A stretch of 33,489 nucleotides of DNA from Solirubrobacterales bacterium. GTDB taxonomy: Bacteria; Actinomycetota; Thermoleophilia; Solirubrobacterales; Solirubrobacteraceae. The notes under the pieces were generated by a model. The model saw nothing but the letters and a program-made list of their open reading frames with translations, searched no databases and was not told the origin of the DNA. Both the position numbers and the translations under genes were made by a program. The stretch is from positions 1 to 33,489 of the forward strand of contig PLES01000053.1 in the NCBI GenBank assembly GCA_003137075.1, read 5' to 3'. Positions 17,718 through 25,314 of this stretch are shown here, piece after piece; the first letter of the stretch is position 1; each line of letters opens with the position of its first letter.

Positions 17718-18769
17718 CAGCTCACCTTGCTCCGCAGCTGGGGGTAGATCTCGGTGGCGATGATCTCAAGCGCTTCGTCCTGGGCGCTGGAGCCCGCGGG
17801 TGTGTAGGGGAGGTTGAAGAGGTAGGTCGTCGACCGCGCAACGGCGGCGTCGAGATTCAGCGCCTCGACCACGTCGTCAGCCGAGCCAAAGGCGACGTCG
17901 GCTTTGATGAGGAACTCAGCGACAGACTCGGCGTCGAGGCTCTCGGGTCCGAAGGGGTGGCTATCAGGCCGAGCTTCGAAGTCGGCGACCGCGGTCGCAA
18001 TCGCCTGCTCGCGGGACGAGGCGATCAGCAGCGATCGCGAGATCCCGATACGTGGCTGCCCCCCGGAGTGGTCGAACTGCTCAAGGTAGCTGTCGATCAG
18101 CGGCGACTGAACTTCGCCGGCGATCCCGTCTGAGACGGTCCGGAACAACATCAGCCCGTCGCCGGCTCGGCCCGCTGCCACCGCGGTCGCATGGTCGCCG
18201 GTCGCCTGCCAGATACGGTCGAGCAGATCGCCCGCCGGCGGGAATATCGCGACCTCCTTGTCGCCGGCCGGGATCGGCTCGCCGAGCGCGGCCTTCAGCG
18301 CCGCGACAGCGTCGTCGAAGATCTCATTGCGCTTGGCCTCGTCAAGGCCGAACGCGTTGTATGTGTCGGTGGAGAAGCCGCGTGGGTTGCCTTTGCCGAC
18401 TCCGAGCTCAAGACGGTAATCGGACAGCGCGTTGACGATCGCTGCCGTCTCGGCTACCCGGATCGGGTTGTCGAAGGCGAGCGGCACCACGGCCGTGCCG
18501 AGCCTGATGCGATCGGTCGCCTGTGCCGCGGCCGCGAGGAAGGTGAGCGCCGCTGGCAGTGCGATGAGCGGATTGAAGTGGGCTTCTGCAACCCACGCAT
18601 AGGAATACCCGAGGGCTTCAGCGGTCAGGATCGAGTTCAGTGCGAACCGGTAGGTGTCGCGCGGATCGGCGACAGCCGGAGTCGCCAGGAAGATCGATAG
18701 TTCGCCGCGATCGGTCAGGTTCTCGTTGGCGTCGGTTGTGAGGTCTGGGGCTGCGCTGGCGGTGGACAA
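17717..18769 (-). CDS. Luciferase-like FMN-dependent monooxygenase embedded in the ABC operon
   Basis: 350 aa from TTG 18769, which has an AAGGAG (18783-18778) 8 nt upstream. The longer reading from ATG 18811 would start inside a 12-bp hairpin and has no ribosome-binding site, so it is rejected. TIM-barrel LLM motifs: LGYSYAWVAEAHF, DRIRLGTAVVPL, PIRVAETAAIVNALSDYRLELGVGKG, RIWQATGDHATAVAAGRAGDGLMLFRT. This pattern resembles, from memory, the KPN_01858-type LLM family known beside peptide-type ABC transporters. It would use reduced FMN and O2 on the imported compound. No flavin reductase gene is visible in the window, so FMNH2 must come from elsewhere. Reaction and substrate are unknown. Confidence 0.88.
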   Translation of the reverse strand: MSTASAAPDLTTDANENLTDRGELSIFLATPAVADPRDTYRFALNSILTAEALGYSYAWVAEAHFNPLIALPAALTFLAAAAQATDRIRLGTAVVPLAFDNPIRVAETAAIVNALSDYRLELGVGKGNPRGFSTDTYNAFGLDEAKRNEIFDDAVAALKAALGEPIPAGDKEVAIFPPAGDLLDRIWQATGDHATAVAAGRAGDGLMLFRTVSDGIAGEVQSPLIDSYLEQFDHSGGQPRIGISRSLLIASSREQAIATAVADFEARPDSHPFGPESLDAESVAEFLIKADVAFGSADDVVEALNLDAAVARSTTYLFNLPYTPAGSSAQDEALEIIATEIYPQLRSKVS

Positions 18770-18797
18770 GGTCCGTGCTCCTTGGTCTGAAAAGGGG

Positions 18798-18827
18798 CCG
18801 GTGGCGGCCATGCTGGGCCGCCACCGG
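18798..18827 (-). terminator. Intercistronic 12-bp GC hairpin between binding-protein and monooxygenase genes
   Basis: A perfect 12-bp inverted repeat (18798-18809 with 18816-18827, 6-nt loop) follows the SBP stop codon by about 25 nt on the minus strand and is followed by CCCCTTTT. It is probably a partial terminator or a 3'-end stabiliser that keeps binding-protein mRNA more abundant than the downstream genes, a common arrangement in ABC operons. Confidence 0.7.
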
Positions 18828-18852
18828 GATGGTCTAATCGGCGGTTGTGCCG

Positions 18853-20436
18853 CTACTTCACCGTCACGCCGTTCCAGCGGAACACGCCGTCGATCAGCGG
18901 GAAGCCAGAGAACGCTGACGTGGTCGCGTACGCGTTCGGCTCCGTGTAGACCGTGATCGTCGACCCGGTCTCGACGCCGATCTTGGTGAGGTTCTTGAGC
19001 GCTGGCTCATACCCCGCCGCCGTGATCGGGATCGCCAGCAGCTTCTTCTCCGCGGCCGCGAACTGGGCCGTTTCACGCGGGGCGCTCAGGTTCAGGATCC
19101 CGGTACTGCCGTAGTGCTCGTTGAGCGCCTCGACCTTAGAGTCGCGACCGACGTAGCCATAGAACGCGAGCTGGTCGGTCTTGCCGTAATAGCCCGCGTA
19201 GAAAGCGGTGATCGTCTGCGGGACGATCGTCACGTTGATCCCGACAGCCTTGAGCTGCTGCTGTATCAACTCAGGACCGCCGGTGTTCAGCGAAGACACG
19301 AGGTCGAGCGGAACCGAGATCTGGCCTGGCTTGTAACCGGCCTTCGCAAGCAGCTGCTTGGCCTTGGCCGGGTCATAGCTGTAGACGCTGTTGAGTGACG
19401 GGTCGTACGCCGGCGACGTCGTCGGGAATGGCTGTACCGAAGCGGTCGCGACCCCGAAGCCGAGCTGGCTCACCAACTGCTTGCGGTTGATCGCGTCCTC
19501 GACGGCCTGCACGACCAGCGGGTTGTTGAACGGCGCCTTGTTGAAGTTCAAGCTGAGAAAGTCGGCCAACCATCCGGCCGCTGTGTTGGCCACGACCTTG
19601 AGCCCGTCCTTGCGGGCCAAGGAAATGTCCTGTGCGGGCAGGCTGGTGACGAAGTTGTAGGTTCCGCTCTGGAGGCCCGAGAGGACCGTCGCCGGGTTCA
19701 CCTGGAGGAAGAGGTTGACCGTCTGGACGTGTATGTCCTTGGCATCCCAGTAGCCGCTCCACTTCTCGACCGTAAGCTCCGAGTCGGGCACGAGCTTCAC
19801 GAGCTTGAAGGGACCAGCGCCGACCGGATCATCCGAGTTGAGCCCGGCGAGGTTGGCCTTGGCTGCCTTCTCGCTGGCGAGCAAGCTCGTGCGGTTGGCA
19901 AGGATGAAGGGGATCTGGTAGTCGACCTGCGTCAGGTTCAGGCGCAGCTGTGTGGCGCTCAGGACGGTCTCAGACTTGATGTCCGCATAGTCAGCCGTCA
20001 GCGCTGAGTTGGTCTGCGTCTTCGCGCGGTTGATGTCGAACGCGACTGCCGCCGCGTCGAGCGGCGAGCCGTCCTGGAAGGTCAGGCCCTTGCGCAGCGT
20101 GATCGTGACCGCGGTACCTGCCGAGTTGTACTTGTAGCCGGTCGCCAGCGCAGGCTCGATCTCGCCCTGCGCGTTGAGCGTGAAGAGCGGCTCATAGATC
20201 AGAGATAGAAGCTGGGTGGCAGACGTGGCGCCAACGACAACCGGATCCCAGTCGGGCTCGTCGGAGTAGTAGCCCCAGTTGACGGTTGCGCCCGTACCGG
20301 TCGACGCTGAGCTACGCAACGCGCTGTTGGCCGCTGCGGACGACCCGCCGATCGCGGCGATCGCCACGTAGGCGGCCAAGATGGCCGCCGAAACGGCGAA
20401 CGTCCGGATCGGACGGCGTAGCAGATATCTCTTCAT
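18853..20436 (-). CDS. Family-5 (peptide/nickel-type) ABC transporter substrate-binding protein
   Basis: 527 aa exported binding protein, first gene of the leftward ABC operon. The N terminus MKRYLLRRPIRTF is followed by a hydrophobic stretch to about residue 36 (SSAAA-NS), a signal peptide without lipobox cysteine. SBP_bac_5 landmarks: SLIYEPLFTLNAQGEIEPALATGYKYN, ITLRKGLTFQDGSPLDAAAVAFDINRA, GAGPFKLVKLVPDSELTVEKWSGYW and a C-terminal hydrophobic-aromatic patch. TAGGAG lies just upstream of the ATG. It lies downstream of copy A of the palindromic site. The association with flavin monooxygenases suggests a small organic ligand rather than a normal peptide; this is inference. Confidence 0.92.
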   Translation of the reverse strand: MKRYLLRRPIRTFAVSAAILAAYVAIAAIGGSSAAANSALRSSASTGTGATVNWGYYSDEPDWDPVVVGATSATQLLSLIYEPLFTLNAQGEIEPALATGYKYNSAGTAVTITLRKGLTFQDGSPLDAAAVAFDINRAKTQTNSALTADYADIKSETVLSATQLRLNLTQVDYQIPFILANRTSLLASEKAAKANLAGLNSDDPVGAGPFKLVKLVPDSELTVEKWSGYWDAKDIHVQTVNLFLQVNPATVLSGLQSGTYNFVTSLPAQDISLARKDGLKVVANTAAGWLADFLSLNFNKAPFNNPLVVQAVEDAINRKQLVSQLGFGVATASVQPFPTTSPAYDPSLNSVYSYDPAKAKQLLAKAGYKPGQISVPLDLVSSLNTGGPELIQQQLKAVGINVTIVPQTITAFYAGYYGKTDQLAFYGYVGRDSKVEALNEHYGSTGILNLSAPRETAQFAAAEKKLLAIPITAAGYEPALKNLTKIGVETGSTITVYTEPNAYATTSAFSGFPLIDGVFRWNGVTVK

Positions 20437-20517
20437 TCCAAGCTCCTAGAAGTCTTTCTCGATCGGTCCGCTGCGCATCGCGAAGGCAGACCGGGTTGGG
20501 TTCACAAGTATCTTGAC

Positions 20518-20581
20518 CGACTTAGTGGAGATTGTCTAAACACGTTTCATGATTCCGCTCATCACAAAACATGGTCGAACG
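20518..20581. promoter_or_regulatory. Copy A of the palindromic site with flanking 19-mer, upstream of the SBP gene
   Basis: 20533-20581 aligns without gaps to the palindrome at 22442-22490 with 34 of 49 identical positions. The adjoining CGACTTAGTGGAGATTGTC (20518-20536) is identical in both places and overlaps the first four bases of the palindrome. Here the two arms match each other imperfectly, so an RNA hairpin is not conserved, which favours protein binding to DNA. On the minus strand TTAGAC (20539-20534) sits where copy B has its TTGGAC, about 100 nt upstream of the SBP start codon. The remaining intergenic DNA (20437-20517, 20582-20644) shows no other feature. Confidence 0.75.
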
Positions 20582-20644
20582 CGGATCACGGCTCCACGAG
20601 CCGAGAGAGGCGGGCTTCGGTGCAGGCGTAGGCACGCCCCGAAC

Positions 20645-22384
20645 TCACGCCTCGATGGCGACCCCGTCACGGTCGGTGACGGCACCAAGCACGCGGTCGA
20701 ACACAGCAGCCGAACCGCCCTCGGGTAGCTCCTGGCCGCGCCAGGCGACGTGTTGGTCGGGCCGGACCAGAACGACACCCGCTCCGTAGACGTCGAGCGC
20801 GTCGGGATCGGTGAGGTGGACGACCCGGAGCCCGATGGAGCGTTCGAACGCCTCCGTCACGAACGTCCGCTCCAGCTCGCCAGCATCGCCGAGCACAACC
20901 AGCCCGAAGTCGTTGCCGAGCCGGTCGTAGAGGGTCGTGCCGAACGGGTCGATGACGCCGTCCGGTGCGCGGTGCCCAGGGCGCGGGTCATCCTCGTAGA
21001 GGTCATGTCGCCACGGCGCCTCTTGCTCGAGCTGTCCGTCCTCGTACCAGATCGCCGGCGAGGCGTCGTAGCGCTCATCAAAGCTGATTCCCGGGCCGAA
21101 TCCGCTGGTCGTGGCGATCCGTTCGGAGATCTCGGCACGGCGCTGCTGTGCCGCCTCGCTGAGATCGGAGTCCTCTGGGATACCCTCGCGCCTGATCTCC
21201 GCCAGCATCGCCTCGGTGCGGCGAGAGAAGTCGAGCGCGTGGTCGGCGACCCGCCAGTTGTGCCGGCGCCGCTCGGCGTCGTAGGAGTCGAGCAGCGCGG
21301 CCGGCGCCTGCCCGTTGATCACCGCGGCAAGCTTCCAGCCGAGGTTCACGACATCGCCGAAGCCTTCTCCGAGGTTGCCGCCCGGAGTACGCACATGCGC
21401 AGCGTCGCCGGCGAGCACCACCCTGCCTTTGCGAAATGTCTCCGAGATACGGGTCGCGTTGTAGAAGGTCGTCGCCGAAACGAGCTCTAGGTCAAGGTCG
21501 AAGCCGAACGCGGCCTTGGCCACGTCGAGTAGCTCCTCCTCATTCGGTTCGTAGTCGAGCGGATACGGTCCCGCGTAGATCCTCCACTCGCGGGCGCTGA
21601 TGGCGGCAAGGAAGCCCGACGCCTTGTGGTTGAAGACGATGTTGGTCGCACTCGGGGCGGGGCCGACCCGGTCTGCGATGTCGCCGGTGCGAACCACCAG
21701 CCGCAGGCGCTTCTGCTCTGCGCGTTCACCCTCGCGTTCGATGCCGGCGAGTGAACGGACGGTGCTGCTGCCCCCGTCGGCCCCCAGCACGTACTGAGCC
21801 CGGATCCGGCGTCGCTCGCCGGTCTCTGTCTCGACCAACTTGGCGACGATGTGCGACTCCTTCTCGATCAGAGCCTCTAGCCGCCAGCCGCCGGCGACCG
21901 TCACGCCGCGCTCGCCAAGGTGGTCAAGGAAGACCTTCTGCAGCGCGGTCTGTGGTCTGCGCAACGCCTCGGCGAAGGGGGAGCGCGCGCCGTTGCGCTG
22001 CGTGAAGGACGGCCTGCGCACGGGCACCAACTCATGGCCGACCAACGACGTTGCCAATACGATGCCGCGGTTCCACTCAGGCGGGAAGGTCCACTCCTCG
22101 CGGATCCGGTGAAGCAGGCCCCAGCGCCTGAAGTGCTCGACCGTCCGGGGATTGTGGCCCATCGCACCCGCACGGATCAGCTCCTTGAAGCGCACCGTGT
22201 CCACAACCGCCACGTTGATCCCCCTGCCGTTGAGCTCGATCGCTGCGGAGAGCCCGACCGGTCCGGCGCCGATGACGAGCGCGTCGACCTCCCATGGGGG
22301 CGGTTCTGTCGGGAATCGGACGGTGTGTACGTCACGGTCACCGGTCGCATGACGCTGGTGCTCAGACACGGTGTAGTCGGTCAC
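20645..22384 (-). CDS. FAD-dependent monooxygenase (aromatic hydroxylase family, PheA/MhpA-like)
   Basis: 579 aa from GTG 22384 (MTDYTVSEHQRH), which has a GAGG about 8 nt upstream. ATG 22417 has no ribosome-binding site and may lie upstream of the transcript start; the open frame up to 22471 runs into the palindrome. FAD_binding_3 motifs: GAGPVG (39-44), the DG motif VLGADGGSSTVRSLAGI, and the GD motif VVLAGDAAHVRTPGGNLGEGFGDVVNLGWKL. The last about 150 residues resemble the thioredoxin-like C-terminal domain of phenol-hydroxylase relatives (VVLVRPDQHVAWRG). It probably hydroxylates an aromatic or unsaturated ring using NAD(P)H and O2. Divergent from the FMN-monooxygenase operon across the shared palindrome. 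Substrate unknown. Confidence 0.88.
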   Translation of the reverse strand: MTDYTVSEHQRHATGDRDVHTVRFPTEPPPWEVDALVIGAGPVGLSAAIELNGRGINVAVVDTVRFKELIRAGAMGHNPRTVEHFRRWGLLHRIREEWTFPPEWNRGIVLATSLVGHELVPVRRPSFTQRNGARSPFAEALRRPQTALQKVFLDHLGERGVTVAGGWRLEALIEKESHIVAKLVETETGERRRIRAQYVLGADGGSSTVRSLAGIEREGERAEQKRLRLVVRTGDIADRVGPAPSATNIVFNHKASGFLAAISAREWRIYAGPYPLDYEPNEEELLDVAKAAFGFDLDLELVSATTFYNATRISETFRKGRVVLAGDAAHVRTPGGNLGEGFGDVVNLGWKLAAVINGQAPAALLDSYDAERRRHNWRVADHALDFSRRTEAMLAEIRREGIPEDSDLSEAAQQRRAEISERIATTSGFGPGISFDERYDASPAIWYEDGQLEQEAPWRHDLYEDDPRPGHRAPDGVIDPFGTTLYDRLGNDFGLVVLGDAGELERTFVTEAFERSIGLRVVHLTDPDALDVYGAGVVLVRPDQHVAWRGQELPEGGSAAVFDRVLGAVTDRDGVAIEA

Positions 22385-22426
22385 TGGGACTGCCTCGTTT
22401 CTCGATGTTTTCTGCATAATGTTGAG

Positions 22427-22490
22427 CGACTTAGTGGAGATTGTCCAACGATGTTTCGTGATGAGGCTCATTACGAAACATCGTTGGACA
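22427..22490. promoter_or_regulatory. Copy B: 49-bp near-perfect palindrome with flanking 19-mer between divergent monooxygenase genes
   Basis: TGTCCAACGATGTTTCGT (22442-22459) and its exact complement (22473-22490) flank an inner ATGAG/CTCAT pair centred on 22466, with one mismatched pair. CGACTTAGTGGAGATTGTC (22427-22445) adjoins and overlaps the left arm. Both arms end in TTGGAC hexamers pointing outward. On the plus strand TTGGAC (22484-22489), a 16-bp spacer and CATAAC (22506-22511) form a promoter whose start would be at or next to the ATG at 22521. No T-run follows either arm, so this is read as an operator overlapping two divergent promoters. Confidence 0.85.
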
Positions 22491-22520
22491 GGACCCGCCC
22501 GTACTCATAACCCTGTAGAG

Positions 22521-23897
22521 ATGGAGCAAAGGAAACTCAGGGTCGGGACCGTCCTGATGGGCGTGGGTGGGCCTGGGCAACACAACACCTGGCTGGACCC
22601 CGAGATCCCGACCGACGCCAGCGTCGACATCTGGTGGTACATCGCGAGAGCCCAGGAGGCCGAGGCCGCCAAGCTCGACTTCATCTTCATCGCCGACAGT
22701 CAATTCATCACGGCTGACTCACCGAACCACTACCTCAGCCGGCTGGAGCCGCTGACCTTGTTATCGGCGGTTGCCGTCCACACACGGCACATCGGCCTGG
22801 TGGGAACGCTGACAACCTCCTACAACGAGCCGTTCAACTTGGCGCGCAGGCTGGCGTCTCTCGACCACATCAGCGGCGGCCGCGCGGCGTGGAACGTTGT
22901 GACGAGCGGCGATGCCGGAACGGCTGGGAACTACAGCCGCGACGAGCATTACGACTACGAGACCAGGTATGGACGCGGCCTTGAGTCGGTCCGGGTGGCG
23001 CAGGGCCTCTGGGACTCGGACGAGCCCGATGCCTTCCCTCGAGACACCGAGCGCGGAGTCTTCTTCGACCGTACAAAGCAGCATGCGCTGAACCACAAAG
23101 GCGAGTTCTTCTCCGTGGCCGGGCCACTCAACCTCGAGCGCATGCCTCAAGGCCAACCAGTCATCTTCCAGGCCGGCGATTCGCCCGAAGGAAGAGAACT
23201 GGGCGCTGAGATCGGCGAGGTCATATTTACCTTCCAGCCGACCATCGAGGCTGCGATCGCGTTTCGGACGGAGATGCGCGAGCGCGCCGAGCGCAAGGGA
23301 CGCAACCCGGATCACATCCTGATCGCGCCTGGGATCTCCGCGATCCTGGCCGAAAGCGACGAGCAGGCAAGGGCCCGGCAGGACGCAATCTTTGGCGCCA
23401 AGAGCTTTGACCGCGCCCTGGCTGAGCTAGGGAGACCATTCGGCTGGCACGACTTCAGCCAGTACGAACTCGACGCCCCTTTCCCGGATCTGCCGGATGA
23501 GATCGGAAGCAACAGCTTCAGGTCTCATGCCGGGGCGATCAAAAAGCTGGCGCGCGACAACAAGCTCACGCTCCGTGAGGTGGTGCAAGCGCAGATCGAC
23601 TCCGGTCGGTCCCCGTTCGTCGGCTCACCGCAGACCGTCGCCGACCAGATCCAGAAATGGTTCGAGGCCGGGGCGTTTGACGCGGTCAACTTCTTCGGCA
23701 CCACCCCGCAGGACTACGAGCTGTTCCTAGGCGTGGTGGTCCCGATCCTGCGTGAACGCGGAGTCGTCCGTAGCGACTACATGGCCAAGACGTTGCGCGG
23801 GAACCTCGGACTCCCGATCCCCGAGAACCGCTACACAGCGGCGCGAGGCCGGTCAGTTGATCGCGCGCCTGACGCCGAGATGGCCGCAATCCACTGA
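22521..23897 (+). CDS. FMN-dependent monooxygenase, NtaA/SnaA/DszA family (first of two paralogues)
   Basis: 458 aa from ATG 22521; the upstream extension of the open frame crosses the palindrome and is rejected. TIM-barrel flavin monooxygenase of the nitrilotriacetate/dibenzothiophene-sulfone monooxygenase type: MGVGGPGQHNTWLDP, FIFIADSQFITAD, LEPLTLLSAVAVHTRHIGLVGTLTTSYNEPFNLARRLASLDHISGGRAAWNVVTS, then VIFQAGDSPEGRELGAEIGEVIFT. Such enzymes oxidise the substrate with FMNH2 supplied by a separate reductase, often cleaving C-N or C-S bonds. There is no ribosome-binding site, and the predicted promoter places transcription start at the ATG. Strongly similar to the next gene over its whole length. 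Substrate unknown. Confidence 0.92.
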   Translation: MEQRKLRVGTVLMGVGGPGQHNTWLDPEIPTDASVDIWWYIARAQEAEAAKLDFIFIADSQFITADSPNHYLSRLEPLTLLSAVAVHTRHIGLVGTLTTSYNEPFNLARRLASLDHISGGRAAWNVVTSGDAGTAGNYSRDEHYDYETRYGRGLESVRVAQGLWDSDEPDAFPRDTERGVFFDRTKQHALNHKGEFFSVAGPLNLERMPQGQPVIFQAGDSPEGRELGAEIGEVIFTFQPTIEAAIAFRTEMRERAERKGRNPDHILIAPGISAILAESDEQARARQDAIFGAKSFDRALAELGRPFGWHDFSQYELDAPFPDLPDEIGSNSFRSHAGAIKKLARDNKLTLREVVQAQIDSGRSPFVGSPQTVADQIQKWFEAGAFDAVNFFGTTPQDYELFLGVVVPILRERGVVRSDYMAKTLRGNLGLPIPENRYTAARGRSVDRAPDAEMAAIH

Positions 23898-23941
23898 TTC
23901 TCACCCAGCCCGTCAGCGGGCTCGACCTGGAGACACACCTC

Positions 23942-25312
23942 ATGTCAAGAAAGCTTCATTTCGGTCTTCATCCCTACGGCGTTGGCGGCCCCGGCCAGGA
24001 CGGTCTCTGGAAGGACCCGCGCATCGCCAAGAACGCGAGCATCGATATCGGTTACTACATCGAGCAGGCTCAGATCGCCGAGCGGGGGCTGTTCGACGCG
24101 TTCTTCATCGTCGACAGCCAATTCATCAATGCGGACTATCCGGCGCACTACCTGAACCGGCTGGAGCCGCTGACGCTGCTCTCTGCCGTGGCCACCCACA
24201 CCAAGCACATCGGCCTGGTCGCGACCATGAGCTCAACCTATAACTCGCCGTTCAACCTCGCTCGCCGGGTGCTCTCGCTCGACCACATCAGCGGCGGACG
24301 GGCGGGCTGGAATGTTGTGACGAGCTTCGACTCACAGGTGTCGAAGAACTTCGGTCTCGACGATCACCTTGATTACGGAACCCGCTACGACCGTGCGCTT
24401 GAATTTGTCAACGTCGCGCGTGGACTCTGGGAGTCCTACGAGGACGATGCGTTTCCGGCAGATTTGCAGAGCGGGGTCTTCCTCGACCGCGACAAGCTCC
24501 ACGCGCTCAACCATGTGGGAACGCATCTGAAGGTTGCAGGACCGCTCAACCTCTCACGTTCCCCTCAGGGCGAGCCCGTGATCTTCCAGTCCGGCATGTC
24601 TGAGGAAGGGCGGGATCTCGGGGCGCGGACCGCCGAGGGCATCTTCAGCCATGCGGGAACGCTCGAGGAGGGGCAGGCGTATTACGCGGACGTCAAGCAA
24701 CGCGCGGCGCTGCTCGGCCGCAACCCTGACCACATCGTGATCCTCCCGCACGGTGGCCCGGTCGTCGCCGAGACCGATGCAAAGGCACACGCCCGCGCAC
24801 GTGAGATCTACGAGGAGGACAACGACTTTGAGCGCAAGCTCGGATTCCTTGGCCGTGCGTTCGGTGCCTACGACTTCAGCCAGCATGACCTCGACGATCC
24901 GTTTCCGGACCTCACCCACCTAACCGAGCGCGGGGGCCGGCGCGGCGCTGAGATCGTCTCTGATGCTCAGGCGAATGGCTGGACCCTTCGCCAGACGGTC
25001 GAGGCAACCTCTGCTTATAAGCCGAGCCCGTTCATCGGTTCGCCTGAGACCGTCGCCGACTCCATCCAGAAATGGTTTGACGCACGCGCGATAGACGGCC
25101 TGAACCTGGCGTTCCGGGTCACCGAAGAGCTCGAGTACTTCATAGACAGCGTGATCCCGATCCTGCAGCAGCGCGGGCTCTACCGCACTGAGTACGAGTC
25201 CACGACCCTGCGAGGCAATCTCGGCATCCCGATTCCGCAGAATCCCCACGCCGGTGCCGGCCACGGTGAGTCGTCCGCGTCGGTCCGTGCCGTCGACCTG
25301 GCTGGGGTCTGA
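23942..25312 (+). CDS. FMN-dependent monooxygenase, NtaA/SnaA/DszA family (second paralogue)
   Basis: 456 aa, ATG 23942 with GGAG about 10 nt upstream. It has the same domain and block order as the preceding gene (GVGGPGQDGLWKDP, FFIVDSQFINADYPAHYLNRLEPLTLLSAVATHTKHIGLV, LDHISGGRAGWNVVTSFDSQVSKNFG, VIFQSGMSEEGRDLGARTAEGIFSHAG), so the pair arose by duplication. Differences in the barrel-top loops suggest the two act on different substrates or successive steps. A 6-bp hairpin (23907-23922) sits in the 44-bp gap between the paralogues. The hydrolase-like gene starts 2 bp after its stop. Confidence 0.92.
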   Translation: MSRKLHFGLHPYGVGGPGQDGLWKDPRIAKNASIDIGYYIEQAQIAERGLFDAFFIVDSQFINADYPAHYLNRLEPLTLLSAVATHTKHIGLVATMSSTYNSPFNLARRVLSLDHISGGRAGWNVVTSFDSQVSKNFGLDDHLDYGTRYDRALEFVNVARGLWESYEDDAFPADLQSGVFLDRDKLHALNHVGTHLKVAGPLNLSRSPQGEPVIFQSGMSEEGRDLGARTAEGIFSHAGTLEEGQAYYADVKQRAALLGRNPDHIVILPHGGPVVAETDAKAHARAREIYEEDNDFERKLGFLGRAFGAYDFSQHDLDDPFPDLTHLTERGGRRGAEIVSDAQANGWTLRQTVEATSAYKPSPFIGSPETVADSIQKWFDARAIDGLNLAFRVTEELEYFIDSVIPILQQRGLYRTEYESTTLRGNLGIPIPQNPHAGAGHGESSASVRAVDLAGV

Positions 25313-25314
25313 GC

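Noticed and set aside
22385-22471. N-terminal extension of the FAD monooxygenase to 22471
   Set aside because: It would translate half of the 49-bp palindrome and the 19-mer element, which are conserved as DNA elsewhere; the GTG at 22384 has a better ribosome-binding site.
22442-22490. Palindrome as an intrinsic terminator or as a transposon/MITE end
   Set aside because: No T-run on either side, the genes on both sides start rather than end here, and no target-site duplication or transposase gene is seen; copy A does not keep arm pairing.
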